A stretch of 64,000 nucleotides of DNA from Halichoerus grypus (lineage: Eukaryota > Chordata > Mammalia > Carnivora > Phocidae), in NCBI RefSeq assembly GCF_964656455.1, contig NC_135719.1, positions 134,663,284 through 134,727,283 of the forward strand, in the 5' to 3' direction. Below, piece after piece: positions 1 to 11,520 of this stretch (the stretch's first letter is position 1; every line of letters starts with the position of its first letter). A program made the position numbers and the translations under genes. The notes under the pieces are model-generated. The model had not been told where the DNA came from. It did not search any database and worked only from the letters and a program-made list of their open reading frames with translations.

Positions 1-72
1 ACAACCCTGAGATCATGACTTGAGCAAAATCAAAAGTCGCATGCTTAACTGACTGAGCCACCCAGGTGCCCC
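1..72 (-). mobile_element. Can-SINE (SINEC), 3' part cut by window edge
   Basis: Reverse complement of the tRNA-derived SINE head: it ends in the inverted GGGGCACCTGGGTGGCTCAG signature (GAGCCACCCAGGTGCCCC) and carries the inverted TCATGATCTCAGG block. The tail lies before the window. The element is somewhat diverged, so not a recent copy. Confidence 0.9.
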
Positions 73-439
73 TGTACTATCTTCACTTTTTTTTTAATCT
101 AAAATTTAACTTGAAAAAAAGTGTGTTTAAAAATTATTAATTCTAACATTTTATTGTTTGATGGTTTCTGGTTCTCCACATATACAATCATGCCCAAAGA
201 AAGTAAAAAAGAAATTGTATTTCTTCTAATCCAATTTTGCTACCTTTTATTCTTTTTCTCACTTGTTATCACGAATGTCCATTAAAATATTAAATGAAGC
301 TGGACTTCCTAACATCAGTGAGCTTCCCAATATCACAATTACGTGTTTCCTATTTGGCATTTTTATGATACATTTTCATTTGTTCAAATTTTCTCTGTGT
401 GGATAAAAGTGAGAACTGAAGAAATTTCAGAGGTAGGGA

Positions 440-640
440 TCAATAATAATAGTTAACATTTATGACTTCCTGTTGTGTAGACATTATCCTAGATCCTTTA
501 CCTAGATCTTCCTGAGTCTACAAGATCACATGGCAAGTAACTTTGTACACATTTAACTCACCAGCAGAGTAGGTCCCAGAGAAGTTAAGCAATTTGCTTA
601 ATGTCACAAAACTTGTCTAGCAGAGACAGACAAATCTCTT
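440..640 (-). repeat. MIR-like SINE fragment
   Basis: Reads as a reversed MIR: a TAATAGTTAACATTTATGA start, a region equivalent to the 'lower exon' pattern, then AGAAGTTAAGCAATTTGC and a GTCACA core. Strongly diverged, as expected for a mammal-wide element. Family recognised by eye only. Confidence 0.55.
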
Positions 641-1039
641 TTGTCCATCCAAAATAGCATATACTTCAAACAAGTGATTTTAGGAGAGTTTAAAAATGTA
701 CAAACATTGATACGTCAAAGAACAAGATTCAAGAGTTTGAAATTGAAGGCTTTAAAGAGAAACGACGCTGAGTCTGGAAGATGAAGGAAGAGCTGAGAAG
801 GGGTCCATGGTGAGGAGTTTATATTCAGGGTTCAGTTTGTGTGATGTTACATAGCACAGATCAGAGTAAGAGCTAGAGTGTAGTGACAAAACTAATAGGG
901 TCAGGATCAGAAATGGCACTTTGCTTTTAAGTACAGCCCACATGCTCTTGTCCTCAGATGCATGCACACTGTAGCAGTAAATACAATCATGAAGGAAATA
1001 CCCACCTAGTCAATCCTACTTGGCTTCCATATCTGTCTC

Positions 1040-1198
1040 CACCACCTGAGAGCAGTGTGATGTTACACAAACAATTTAATTCTTCTGCTTCAGTTATCTG
1101 ATTTGTAAAGGGAGAGAACAATGATGGAAACCTCATGGTGTCATTGAGAAGATTAAACAAGGTAATGTGTGCAAAGTACTTAGCAAGGGCAAATAACT
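1040..1198 (+). repeat. MIR-like SINE fragment
   Basis: Forward MIR pattern: a CAGTTATCTGATTTGTAAAG core resembling the family's 'CAGTTTCCTCATCTGTAAAATGG', followed by GAGAAGATTAAACAAGGTAATGTGTGCAAAG and AGTACTTAGCA. Old and diverged. Confidence 0.6.
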
Positions 1199-1279
1199 AT
1201 AAAGACTGCCCAGAGGAGGGAGTAATGAAAGAAATTCAAGGACTTTGGTGGAGAGAGAAAGGGGAACGTTGATGCCTAT

Positions 1280-1395
1280 GGTGCAGTATTTTGTAGTATT
1301 GGACCCACACTGGAATCATCTGGGGACCTTTAGATAATATTGATGCCTGGATCTCCGACCCCCAGAAGTTTGATATAATTGGTCTGCTGTGCACA
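1280..1395 (+). repeat. MER5-like (hAT-Charlie) fragment
   Basis: The order 'cacactggaatcatctgggg ... gatgcctgga ... acccccagaagtttgatata' matches the layout of non-autonomous hAT-Charlie MER5 elements. Ends are not resolved. Assignment is by memory of the consensus. Confidence 0.5.
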
Positions 1396-1399
1396 CTGT

Positions 1400-2590
1400 G
1401 CTATAGAGAAACACTTCATTCCTCCTTCACTTTCTCGCTCTGCTTTACCTCCTTGCAAAGTCAGTTCCAGTTTGCATTTGGGGTCTTTCCCCCTCATTCC
1501 TACCCAGTCAGGTGACACCAGATGACTCAGATCTGGCCAGTTGGAGTCTCATAGTCTTCTGTCACGGGTAGATGCACCTCCCTGTCAGGCCAGGGAGACA
1601 CTGTGAGATTCACTGAGGCTTTCAAAAGACAGATACTCTAACTTGTTGGATTTGAAGCTGAGAGGGGTCAAGCTACAGCACCCACCCTTCTATCATGAAA
1701 GAGAGACTAAGAGATGGAGAGAAACTTAGCTCTGAGCACCATCGTCAGCCATGCCTGAAGATACTCTAAATCCTTAGAAGTGGACGGTGTTGCCATGCTC
1801 CCTGTTTTGTTTAACCTAGTTTGAGTCAGGTTTTCTTCCATTTTTGAGAGAGAGAGAGAGACTTGATTGATACATTCCTTTCTTCCCCATACTCAAATTC
1901 TCAAGTTCTTTGCCTAAAGGTGAGTATGGTCATGATTTCTGGTAATAGCACTGCTCAAATAATTTAGCAAGAGGGCCACTCTGGGTTAAGCATGACATTT
2001 AATTAACTAATTAAAATCCAAGAGACATTCTCTCGTGGCTGCTAGTCCCAGACAGAGCCCTGGGTAATGAGGCCACTCCAATACATCTCAGACTCTCACC
2101 TTCTGTGTTATACTGGAAGAACCAGGTTTCCAATCTGAAGTGGGAACTGTAGTAAAACTTACATCTCATGTGAGAAACGTACCTTCAACAGCAGTAGCTG
2201 TCTGAGTGGTTCTGAAACATTTAGTTTCTATTTGATCTTTAGCCAGAAGTAGTCAGAAAATAGCTTGGCTCACACTACTCAGCAGATTCTTTCAAGGGCA
2301 AGGATTCATACTATGGTTTTTTTTTAGGTCTGATGACTAAATCTCCCACTTCATTTATTAAGGGGGTACACTCTGTTCTCTGGGGGCAGCACGGAACAGA
2401 AAAGAAACATTTTGTAGAAGGAGTTTGGGTGATGAGTGTGCACCGCTTTCCCCAATGCTGCATTTTGTGACATCAGCCCGGGATAAGAGCAGCCGACTAA
2501 AGAGCTTCTCTATGTTGTATTGTAAAAGATAAGAAAAGAATGCCATTGGATGGTTATCAAGCAGAATAATGATGTCAGCTTCTTCTCTGA
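1400..2590. other. Unassigned single-copy-looking DNA
   Basis: No coding frame or transposon recognised. A short (GA)n tract lies at about 1847-1861. The 3' end of the stretch leads into the exon-like segment at 2599-2637 and contains two CRE/AP-1-like octamers, TGACATCA at 2468-2475 and its exact reverse complement TGATGTCA at 2570-2577. Confidence 0.5.
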
Positions 2591-2598
2591 ATACTTAG

Positions 2599-2637
2599 GG
2601 AATGGAATGGCAGCGCTGCCCTCCTCCAGCTTCACAG
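2599..2637 (+). other. Candidate short exon with consensus splice donor
   Basis: A 39-nt segment follows a pyrimidine-rich stretch ending in TACTTAG (2592-2598) and ends in CAG|GTAAGT (2635-2643), an ideal U2-type donor. Two ATGs lie inside: at 2602 (reading M-E-W-Q-R-C-P-P-P-A-S-Q) and at 2607 (M-A-A-L-P-S-S-S-F-T). Both frames are open to the donor. No homology is recognised. It could be a first or internal exon of a coding or noncoding transcript, or a chance donor; a perfect CAGGTAAGT is expected about once per several hundred kb of one strand, so the signal is weak alone. Confidence 0.25.
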
Positions 2638-3159
2638 GTAAGTCGGACCTTCTCATTTTGGGAAGACAATTGTAGTTTTTGTTGGAAAACTTAGCTACTA
2701 GAGGGTTCCTCTGTTCAGTCAGGGCATATAATGTTGAAGGATTTGCACACAGGAAGAGGGAAGAGGGAAGAGAGACTGAGAGAGAGAAACAGTTACAGTT
2801 TTGAAAATATGAATAAAAGAGAAAAACGGGAATTGGAAGGTAGTGGGATTGCTTTAGTTCATTAATATCTGCCTGTATTCTGCTAAGGGCTGTTGGCTGA
2901 GCACCTTAAATGAAATTGCTCCTCTTTGAAGGAGAAGGCAATGATTTTGCTGTAAAATACACAGTGGCATATTGATAATTATTGGTTCTTACTGGCTAGT
3001 CTATTAACATCAGAGTGGAAGATTAAGGTAGTTGGTTGTAGTCCTTCTCCCCTCCACCCCACCCTCATGGAAATCCTGATAGCTAAATTGAAAAAAGGGT
3101 GAAATTTTGTAATTTATAAGAAATATCTATTTGGTCATTCAGATAATGAAAATATATTT

Positions 3160-3710
3160 CTCCTGGGAACTGTTTCCAAAACCCTTGGAATTTCCTAAGT
3201 GAGGAGAACCGTAAAGGTGTCTTTGTTTGCTATGGGGTGATTTTTGGACCCCATCCAAGGATGGGGCATTGTTGCCAGGAGAACCAACCCTGTGATTAAA
3301 GGGCTGGGACTTTCAATTCCACCCTTGACCTCCAGAGAAAGGAGAGAAGGCGGAGGTTGAATCTGTCACCAATGACCGATGGTTTAATCAATCATGCCTA
3401 TGTAATGAAGCTCCCATAAAACCCCAAAAGGATGGTTTGATGAACATGTGGAGATTTGGGGAGAGTGACATGCTTAGAGAAAGCATGGAAGCTCCTCGTC
3501 TTTTCTCTATGCCTTGCCCTCTGAACCTCTTCTATCTGACTGTTCCTGAGTTACATCCTTTTATAATAAACCAGTGATCTCGTTAAGTAAAATGTATCTC
3601 TGACTTCTGTGAGCTGTTCTAGCAAATTTATTGAACCTGAGGAGGAGGTCATGAGCATGACCTTCTGATTTATAGCCAGTCAGTCAGATGAACAGGTAGC
3701 AACATAGGAA
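3160..3710 (+). mobile_element. Ancient LTR-like repeat
   Basis: A recognisable interspersed repeat: 'aagggctgggactttcaatt' at about 3300, 'gcctatgtaatgaagctccc' at about 3396, 'ctgttcctgagttacatcct', an AATAAACC polyadenylation-like site near 3565, 'gtgagctgttctagcaaatt' and 'tttatagccagtcagtcaga' towards the 3' end. Layout and internal poly(A) signal fit an old ERVL-class LTR. I cannot name the subfamily and no internal region is attached. Confidence 0.5.
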
Positions 3711-4967
3711 AAATGCTTTTGACTTGAGATGTTAGACTTAGATATAATTAATTCAGAAAATTTATGAGTTTCTGTCAAAGGATGAACTGTGCCCAAATAT
3801 CATCCTTCCTAAGTGTTTGGGTATTTATAAATGTGACTTTAAAAGAAGTTTCTATCTTCCTTGGTTTGAAAGTGGCTATGAATGGCCATAAAATGAGGTC
3901 AGATCTTAACCGTTTTCTACTTTCACTTAGAAACTTGAGGGGTCCAGATCATTAGTAAAAATGTATCCTATAAGTGAAGTCTTTCTCAGCATTGTATGTC
4001 TAAAGCATTTTGGCCCATTTTTAGTTTTGCTGACAGTGGGAGTATATTTTCAGGCTGGCTGAGATAGTGAGTCAGATTGTAATAATTGTCTCTGCGTGGA
4101 CACACACATTAAGCTGGTGAAGATTTTATGGCTGCCATTTTTGTACTTTTGTTCATATTGTTTTTCTTCCCCCATTGGCAATGTCTTGAAGTCTTTTTCA
4201 TGTATTTACATTCAATCAATCTTTTAAGACTGTTAGAATCTTAAAACATCTTCAAAGTCTTCAGTCCTCCCAGATGAATGATTCTTCTGAATTAAAAAGC
4301 TCTTTAATCTATGCCTTCATTTGGCCCTTGGTCATGTGAATATGATCTTAAAATTTATTATCTTCATTTATTATTATTATTATATAAACTTCTATTAACT
4401 ATTATTTATGGAGATTTTTACCGCCTATATTAAAAGTGGAGAGCTGAGATTTAAAATCATGTCTGCTTGACTTTCATACATTAAATCATCCATCCATTAA
4501 TTCAGATGAATTCCTAAACATGGAAGACTTTATACTTTTCAGAGAACTCCACATTGGCTATGACTGGTCCTGCATCTGACTCCAGTAAACAATCCTCGCA
4601 TTGAGTAATATATGTTTGCTTCTCTGGCCCTCTTCTGCATAGAAAAGGAGGAATCCTTGAGGGAGAGACTTGTTTTTTTCACCTTTGTATTTCTTGCATC
4701 TAATATAGCACAGGAGACATCTTAGGCAATTGTTCTTTCTTTCCTCCATTCATTCATCAGGTCAGTCATTCATTATATTTCAAAACCACATTGGAGCCCT
4801 ACTTTGTCCCAGGGACTCTAATTTCTAGGGATACAAAAATGAATCTGGCATTATCTTTGCCTCCCAAAAAGTCATTGGCCAATGGTGGGTCATTTATATT
4901 TAAACAAACAGTAAAAATGACATTGTTATGATAGACTACACTGATACACTCATAGAATACACTGATA
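3711..4967. other. Unassigned AT-rich DNA
   Basis: No gene or clear transposon seen. A short (TTA)n run occurs at about 4368-4385. The small open frames on both strands have no recognisable product. Confidence 0.5.
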
Positions 4968-4981
4968 AAAATGCCCAGACT

Positions 4982-5223
4982 ATGGGGCACCTGGATGGCT
5001 CAGTTGGTTGGGTGGCCAACTCTTGATTTCAGCTCAGGTCATGATCTTGGGGCCTGGGATTGAGCCCTAAGTGGAGCCCTGTGTCTGGCTCCATGCTCAG
5101 CAGAGAGTCTGCTTCAGGAATCTCTCTCCCTCGGTTCCTTCTCCCCCTCCACCCCCACCATTCATGTGCAAGCTCTTGCTCTTTCCTTCTCTAAAATAAA
5201 TAAATACGTATTTTTAAAAAAAG
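4982..5223 (+). mobile_element. Can-SINE (SINEC)
   Basis: Full-length plus-strand copy from GGGGCACCTGGATGGCTCAG to an A-rich tail. It is flanked by a target-site duplication AAATGCCCAG (about 4969-4978 and 5224-5233). First of three SINEs packed into 850 bases. Confidence 0.93.
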
Positions 5224-5360
5224 AAATGCCCAGGCTGGGCTTCTCAGACGTTGAGGTTCAATCCCCTATTAACTTTCCAAGGTTCAAAGTACAATATTTC
5301 TTTTAATGTCAAATCAAGAATTACAATAAACACTAGTTTATTTTAAAGGCTTTCACATGA

Positions 5361-5573
5361 GGGGCACCTGATTGGCTCAGCCGGTTAAGTGTCTGCCTTC
5401 AGTTCAGGCCAGGATCCCAGGATCCTGGGATGGAGCCTTGTGTCAGGCTCTCTGCTTAGCGGAAAGTCTGCTTCTCCCTCTCCCTCTCCCTCTGCCCACT
5501 GCTCTCCCCTGCTTGCATATGCTCTCTCTGTCAAATAAATAAATAAAATCTTTAAATAATTAAATAAATAAAT
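5361..5573 (+). mobile_element. Can-SINE (SINEC)
   Basis: Plus-strand copy with an (AAAT)n tail and a perfect 12-bp duplication GCTTTCACATGA at 5349-5360 and 5574-5585. Confidence 0.95.
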
Positions 5574-5631
5574 GCTTTCACATGAAACACATAAAAATCA
5601 AATGAAATATAATTTTATTACCTACAAATAT

Positions 5632-5826
5632 ATTTTTTAAGATTTTATTTATTTGACAGAGAGAGAAAAAGAGAAAGCAAGTACAGCAGGCAGAGTGGCA
5701 GAGGGATAGTGAGAAACAGAATCGCCACTGAGCAAGGAGCCCAATGTGGGGCTCAATCCCAGGACCCTGGGATCATGACCTGAGCTGGCTGCAGATGCCC
5801 AACCGACTAAGCCACCCAGGCACCCC
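5632..5826 (-). mobile_element. Can-SINE (SINEC)
   Basis: Minus-strand copy: TTTTTTAAGATTTTATTT tail followed by GA-rich middle and inverted head CACCCAGGCACCCC. An imperfect duplication (ACCTACAAATAT / ACTTGCAAATAT) flanks it. Confidence 0.93.
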
Positions 5827-5842
5827 TACTACTTGCAAATAT

Positions 5843-7955
5843 TAAGAAGATTTCTAAACTATTCATAGGATACTATAAGTCTGCACATAGGTGTTGAGCC
5901 CACCTGAAATAGAACTGTGTTGTAGGCATGGGTATCCGTGTATGTCCCTTAGTGAGAGATGTGTGAGAAAATCCAAAGGATTACCCAGGGAAATATATAC
6001 AGAGGAATCTGAGTAATTGCTGTGCAAGAATTGTTCTGGGTATGGGATCCTGTGGGAGTAAATGGTTTGGAAAAACAATAGTATCTTCCCCTTGTCAAGC
6101 TCTTAGGATTAATGAGAATGTGTGCTCTCCACAAGAAGGAGCTTACAGAGCTACAAGACACAATAGGTATGCTGTGGGAGGGCTCAGTGTGGAGGAAGGA
6201 AAGGCATGTGAGACAGCTGAGTGAACAGTCTTGATTTGACTCATTCCCTCTAACGTTTATTTATTCTCTCTGGGTCATTTTCTTATTCTTGATTTAAGAC
6301 TCATTTGAATTGCAGTTGACTTAGATTATGGTGATGGGACGAATCGGGAATGAGACCCCAGATGCTTTACTAAGTGTCAGTGAAGTATTTGACTCCCTAA
6401 CTTATTGCTCTTACTTGATATGACAAAACATTCTGTTCTTACCCCAAATTGATATATGTATACTTATCTCTTATATTTTAAAGAGATAAAATTATAAAAT
6501 AAAGTATATACTGAAGAAAGTATTGTTAACTGTTGGTGTGTGGGACTATGGACATGGAGGGTCCTGCCAATTCGGGTTAATGGCAAATTGCTAAAGGACA
6601 TTTGAAGATCATTCAGAGCCTCAGGTGGTAGAGATGATTATCAATCATAATTGTACTGAAGGTTGGCAGAGTAATGCTTTGAATATAATTATACAATGGG
6701 GACAATATCCCTCACCCCTTTTTAAATGTCATTTTATGTAATCCAAAATGTCTTAGGAGTAAGAGTCACTACATTAAAAGTATCTCTATGTTCCAAATGT
6801 ATGACAATATTATGGCAGCAAGAAATTCAATCAGAATGAAAGGAAGGAGCTCTGAATTATGCTGCATGTGGATCACTGTAGATTTATAGAAAAGTTATAA
6901 ACCAGATCCCTGTCTGTGAAGGGTTTGCCTAAAACCCCTTTCCTATGGAAGAGAGACCAAGAATATTAACAAAGAAAGTATGTAAAGAGTTAAATCCATG
7001 CTACTTCAATCTTCCCACTAAATTGATTTTATTTATATCAACTCAGCCTGGCTAGCTTATTTCTTGATTTTTTTTCTTTTAAAGAACCGTGTCAAGGAGA
7101 GAATTACCTGACTCCACTCAGATCAAATTTCTTTATTTCATAGAAAATAATGCCATTAGGAAGCTGGTGCAACAATGTTTTATTCTGTTTTATAACATTA
7201 AGAATTTCTCTCTTACTCCTCAAAGAAACATTCTGAGCTTTTGGGTTAACAGTGGTGCACATAGAACACATGAATTGGGAATAACAAGGCTGAAATTAGT
7301 TATTTTTAAAGGGCATCTTTCCAAATTGGATTTGATATGAACTTTATTAACTGGTATGATGGCTGTCTGAGGGTGGCAAATCAAGAAAAATGACAAAAGG
7401 CTAGGTAGCTGGTCTTGTTTTACATCTTCATTAATGATCGAAAAGGAGCAAACAGCACATTAAATTTAGATGATATTAATTCAATAACTTTTGAAAGCCC
7501 TAGTGAGGTCAGGGAAAGAATTTCTTAAAAGGCCTGTAAAACTTAAAATTGATTAAAAAAGATTGAAATAAGAGAAAGTAGACTTCCCAGAGCTTGAGAA
7601 CAGGCAATGCTCAGAACTAATACTTAATGAAAAGGGTGTATTGTTAATGAGAGCTACTGAATAATACCTCAGATTTATAATGGGAAAAAATTAATGGAAT
7701 TTGCAATATGACCCAAGGGTGAAAAGATAAAGATAAATTAGCATATTATGTCTAATACATGAATTTAAGAATGTAGGCATTATACAAAATGAATATATCA
7801 CCCACAAATATTCTTCCACAGTTCAATCACAATAAATAAAAGCCAGAAGAATCTTTCTATTTGTCAATCATCCATAAAACCTATGCTTAAATTCTTTGTT
7901 TACTTCCAGTAGCAACCAGAATCATATCCAGGTCCCCCTATGATTTACAAGCCAA
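5843..7955. other. Unassigned DNA
   Basis: No gene, RNA or clear transposon. Overlapping 60-83 codon frames (for example 7089-7340) are isolated, without recognisable domains, and consistent with chance in AT-rich DNA. Confidence 0.5.
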
Positions 7956-7959
7956 GGAC

Positions 7960-8145
7960 TCAAGTTGTCATTCTATCTATTGGGAATGTAGCCATGAATA
8001 AAACAGACCAAATCCTGCCCCTATAGAACCTACATTCAAGTGGAGGGTGATATAAACAATTTGGGGGAAAAACTAAAGAATTTTAAGAATAAAATTAATA
8101 AATGATAAAATAAACATTTTGGAAAGTGTTGAAAATGCTGTTAAC
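7960..8145 (-). repeat. L2 LINE 3' fragment
   Basis: Reversed L2-type tail region: 'gccatgaataaaacagacca', 'tcctgcccctatagaacctacattcaag' style wording typical of the L2 3' UTR read backwards, then an A-rich stretch. Highly diverged. Confidence 0.5.
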
Positions 8146-8194
8146 TGCATTTGTGTTAAATCTTATAGATAGAAGTGTTAAAATAATAAATTTA

Positions 8195-8790
8195 TCATCC
8201 ATTTCAGTTGTTTGTGTAACAAATCACCCCCAATTTAGTGGTTTAAAACAATATCAGTTATCTATTGTTATTATCCTACATTTTCTGGGGGATTGATGAG
8301 GCTCAGCTGGGACAATGCTTTCTTGGGTTCTCTTCACTGGTTTAATCAAATGGCGGTTGGGGCTGGAAGAATCTCTAAAGCTTCTGTGCTCTGCTGTCTT
8401 GTACCTGGCCCGGGAAGGTTCAAATGGCTGGGAGCTATAATAGCCACATCTCCTTGAACATCTCTCTCTGTCCTATGTGGTCTATCCTTGTGATTTATCA
8501 GCATGGTGGCTCCAAAGACAAGTGGCCTGGGAGCAAGAAAGAAAGCCAGGTGGGAATTATATTGGCTTTATAACCTAGTCTAGGATCACTCAGTGTCACT
8601 TTTACCACAATTTACTGGTTGAGAAATTTATAAAGGTCCACCAGGTTCAAGGAGAGGAAGCATAGACACTTCCTTTGATTGGGAGGAGTATCAACATGTT
8701 CTAAAAAGTACACATGGGACAACATATTTACTGCTGTGGTAGTCTTTGGGAAATACAGTCTGCTGTGTCAAATAATAATTGATACTCTAT
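8195..8790 (-). repeat. Ancient interspersed repeat (LTR/MaLR-like), copy 1
   Basis: Begins with a 'GTAACAAATCACCCCCAATTTAGTGG' type block and shows the ordered blocks 'gaggctcagctggg', 'ggggctggaagaatc', 'gccacatctcc', 'catggtggctcc', 'ataacctagtct'. The same architecture recurs at 16317-16800 and 18712-19290. Orientation and class are inferred; subfamily not assigned. Confidence 0.5.
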
Positions 8791-8799
8791 TATGTATAA

Positions 8800-9700
8800 A
8801 GCGAGTTGATGAGTTTTCTGGTGAATAAATTCTAAGAGATTGCAGCTCATTAAGGAGAAATAATATCAAGTTACAGTAAAAGTTTACACAGGTTATATAA
8901 CAATATAAGATTATGAAAGAGCTGACATAAGATATATGATTTTGTGTGATATAATTTCATAGACAGAATAAATTCTATAAGTTTTGAGGAAAGAGATCAC
9001 TGTGGAACATTCTAAGAAATTTCATATTGAAAAAAGACTTTGATCCTCTAGACTGGACTGTAGGCTGAGAAGGGGACAAGGTATTCCCAGGCTAGAAGAA
9101 GAATGAATAAAGCCTAGAAGATGAGAACATTCTTAGAAAGTCTGATTTGAGGACTGAAAAGACAGGAGAATTTCCTCAAGAGAGTGATTAAAATAATAAC
9201 AACAACAAAACCCAGACAAACTAGAAAGACCACAAGGACTAAACATCTATACTAGGTTCTGTATTGTATTAGAGAATCAAGGGATAAGAAAATAGAAAAT
9301 TAAGATCTTGGAACACCTGAGTCGTGAGCTATAAGGAAATCAGTAACGATATGGTAGTAGAATATTCACACATTAAAACTTGACTCTTTATGGCTAGGTA
9401 AAAGGAAGACATTGTGACAGTTCAATAAGAAAGCAGAGTGAAGTATGGAATATAGGTGTGTCCTGAGCGAAAGCTAAGTGATAGTTCTGTTGACTTTAGT
9501 GACCTCGTTTCAGAAGTCACTCAAGGTCACTCAGAAGTCACTCAGCAGTCACTCTGTCACATCCTCTTGATTAAGGAAGTTACAAAGATCAGTCTAGGTT
9601 CTAGGAGATAAGACTCCTCATAATGCTTCTTAATTTTATATGAGGAAAGAAGAACTAGAATGAACTCAGTTTTTGCTGGACCTAGATGGTCTATTTGCCA
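8800..9700. other. Unassigned DNA with a small GTCACTC tandem cluster
   Basis: No gene recognised. 9511-9560 contains four to five near copies of GTCACTC(A), including an AGGTCA nuclear-receptor-type half site, preceded by an inverted AGTGACC at about 9499. Confidence 0.5.
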
Positions 9701-9714
9701 GCCAGGGAGACCCT

Positions 9715-9805
9715 TGCAGGAAGAGTCCATGTTCTATTAATCTTCATAACCTCAGTGCTTGGCACAGTGCTGGGCATAAAGTATGTATTTATTGAGTGAA
9801 AGAAA
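9715..9805 (+). repeat. L2 LINE 3' end fragment
   Basis: 'cataacctcagtgcttggca', 'cagtgctgggcataaagtat' and 'ttattgagtgaa' reproduce the terminal part of L2 in the forward direction. Confidence 0.6.
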
Positions 9806-10252
9806 GCAGTATCCCCCCCCCATTGGATAATGATTGATTTATGGTTTCTTTTTTTAGAAGTTTTAATTTAAATTCTAGTTAGTTAACATACAGTGTAATA
9901 TTAGTTTCAGGTGTACAATACAGCAATCCAACACTTCCATACAACACTCGGTGCTCATCACAACAAATGCACTATTTAATCCCCTTCACCTATTTCACCC
10001 ATCCCACATCCCCCTCCTCTGTGGTAACTATCAGTTGTTCTCTATAGTTAAGACTGTGTTTCTTGGTTTGCCTCTCTTTCTCTCTTTTTCATCCTTTGAT
10101 TGTTTGTTTTGTTTCTTAAATTCTACATATGAGTGAAATCATATGGTATTTGTCTTTCTCTGACTGACTTATTTCGCTTAGCATACTACTGTCTAGCTCC
10201 ACCCGTCATTGCAAATGGCAAGATTTCTTTTTTATGGCTGAATAATATTCCA

Positions 10253-10253
10253 T

Positions 10254-10287
<34 letters not shown>

Positions 10288-10400
10288 TATATACACACAC
10301 ACATATATATTCCATTATATATATTCCATTATATATAAATTCCTATTATGTATATAATGTGTGTATATTCCATTATATTCCATTATATATATGTATGTAC
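10253..10400. repeat. AT-rich microsatellite inside L1
   Basis: (TA)n and (CA)n runs alternate with repeated TATTCCATTATATAT units. It lies at the L1 3' UTR segment that normally carries one ATTCCATTATAT, so it probably arose by slippage of that motif. Confidence 0.85.
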
Positions 10401-10852
10401 ACTTGGGCTGTTTCTATAATTTGTCTATTGTAAATAATGTTGCTATTAACATAGTGGTATTTTTGTATTCTTTGGGTAAATATCCAGTAGTATGATTACT
10501 AGATTGTAGGGAGTCCTATTTTTAACTTTTAATTTTTTTCAACTCCATACTCTTTTCCAGAGTGGCTGCATTATTTTGCATTCCCACCAACAGTGCAAGA
10601 GAATTCTCCTTTCTCCACATCCTTGACAACACCTGTTATTTCTTATGTTTTGATTTTAGCCATTCTGACAGGTGTGAGGTGATGTCTCACTGTAGTTTTG
10701 ATTTATATTTCCCTAATGATCAGTGATGTTGAACATCTTTTCACATGTCTGTCGGCCACCTGTATGTCTTCTTTGGAAAAATGTCTATGCTTGTTTTCCA
10801 GCCATTTTTTAATTGGATTATTCACTTTTGGGGTGTTGAATTTTATAAGTTG

Positions 10853-11044
10853 TATTTATAAGATTTATTAATTTATTTGAGAGAGAGAGAGAGTGCAAGT
10901 GGGGGGCAGGAGGGGCAGAGGGAGAGAATCTTCAAGCAGACCTCCCGCTGAGCGGGGAGCAGGTGCAGGGCTCTATCTCCCAGCCCATGAGATCATGATC
11001 TGAGCTGAAACCAGCTCAACTGACTGAACCACCCAGGTACTCCA
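10853..11044 (-). mobile_element. Can-SINE (SINEC) nested in L1
   Basis: Minus-strand copy with GA-rich middle. Short duplication TATAAGTT at 10844-10851 and 11045-11052. It splits the L1 sequence cleanly. Confidence 0.92.
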
Positions 11045-11331
11045 TATAAGTTCTTTACATATTTTTGATATTAACCCTTTATCAAATATGTCATTTGCAA
11101 ATATATTCCATTCCGTAGGTTGCCTTGGTTTTGTTGATTGTTTCGCTTGCTGTCCAGAAGCTTTTTATTTTGATGATGTCCCAATAGTTTATTTTTGCTT
11201 TTGTTCCCTTTGTCTCAGGAGACATATCTAGAAAGAATTTTCTATGGCTGATCTCAAAGAGGTTACTGCCTGTGTTCTCCTTCAGGATTTTTACTGTTTC
11301 AGGTCTCACATTTAGGTCTTTAATCCATTTT

Positions 11332-11520
11332 TTAAAGATTTTACTTATTTATTTATCAGAGAGAGAGAGAGAGAGCACAAGCAGGGGGAGTGGCAGGGAG
11401 AGGAAGAAGCAGGCTCCCCATAGAGCAAGGAGCTCGATGCAGTACTCGATCCCAGGACACTGGGATCATGAACTGAGCCAAAGACAGGCACTTAACTGAC
11501 TGAGCCACCCAGGCATCCCT
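11332..11520 (-). mobile_element. Can-SINE (SINEC) nested in L1
   Basis: Minus-strand copy with a (GA)n tract; duplication CTTTAATCCATTTT / CTTTATTCCATTTT at 11318-11331 and 11521-11534. Confidence 0.93.
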
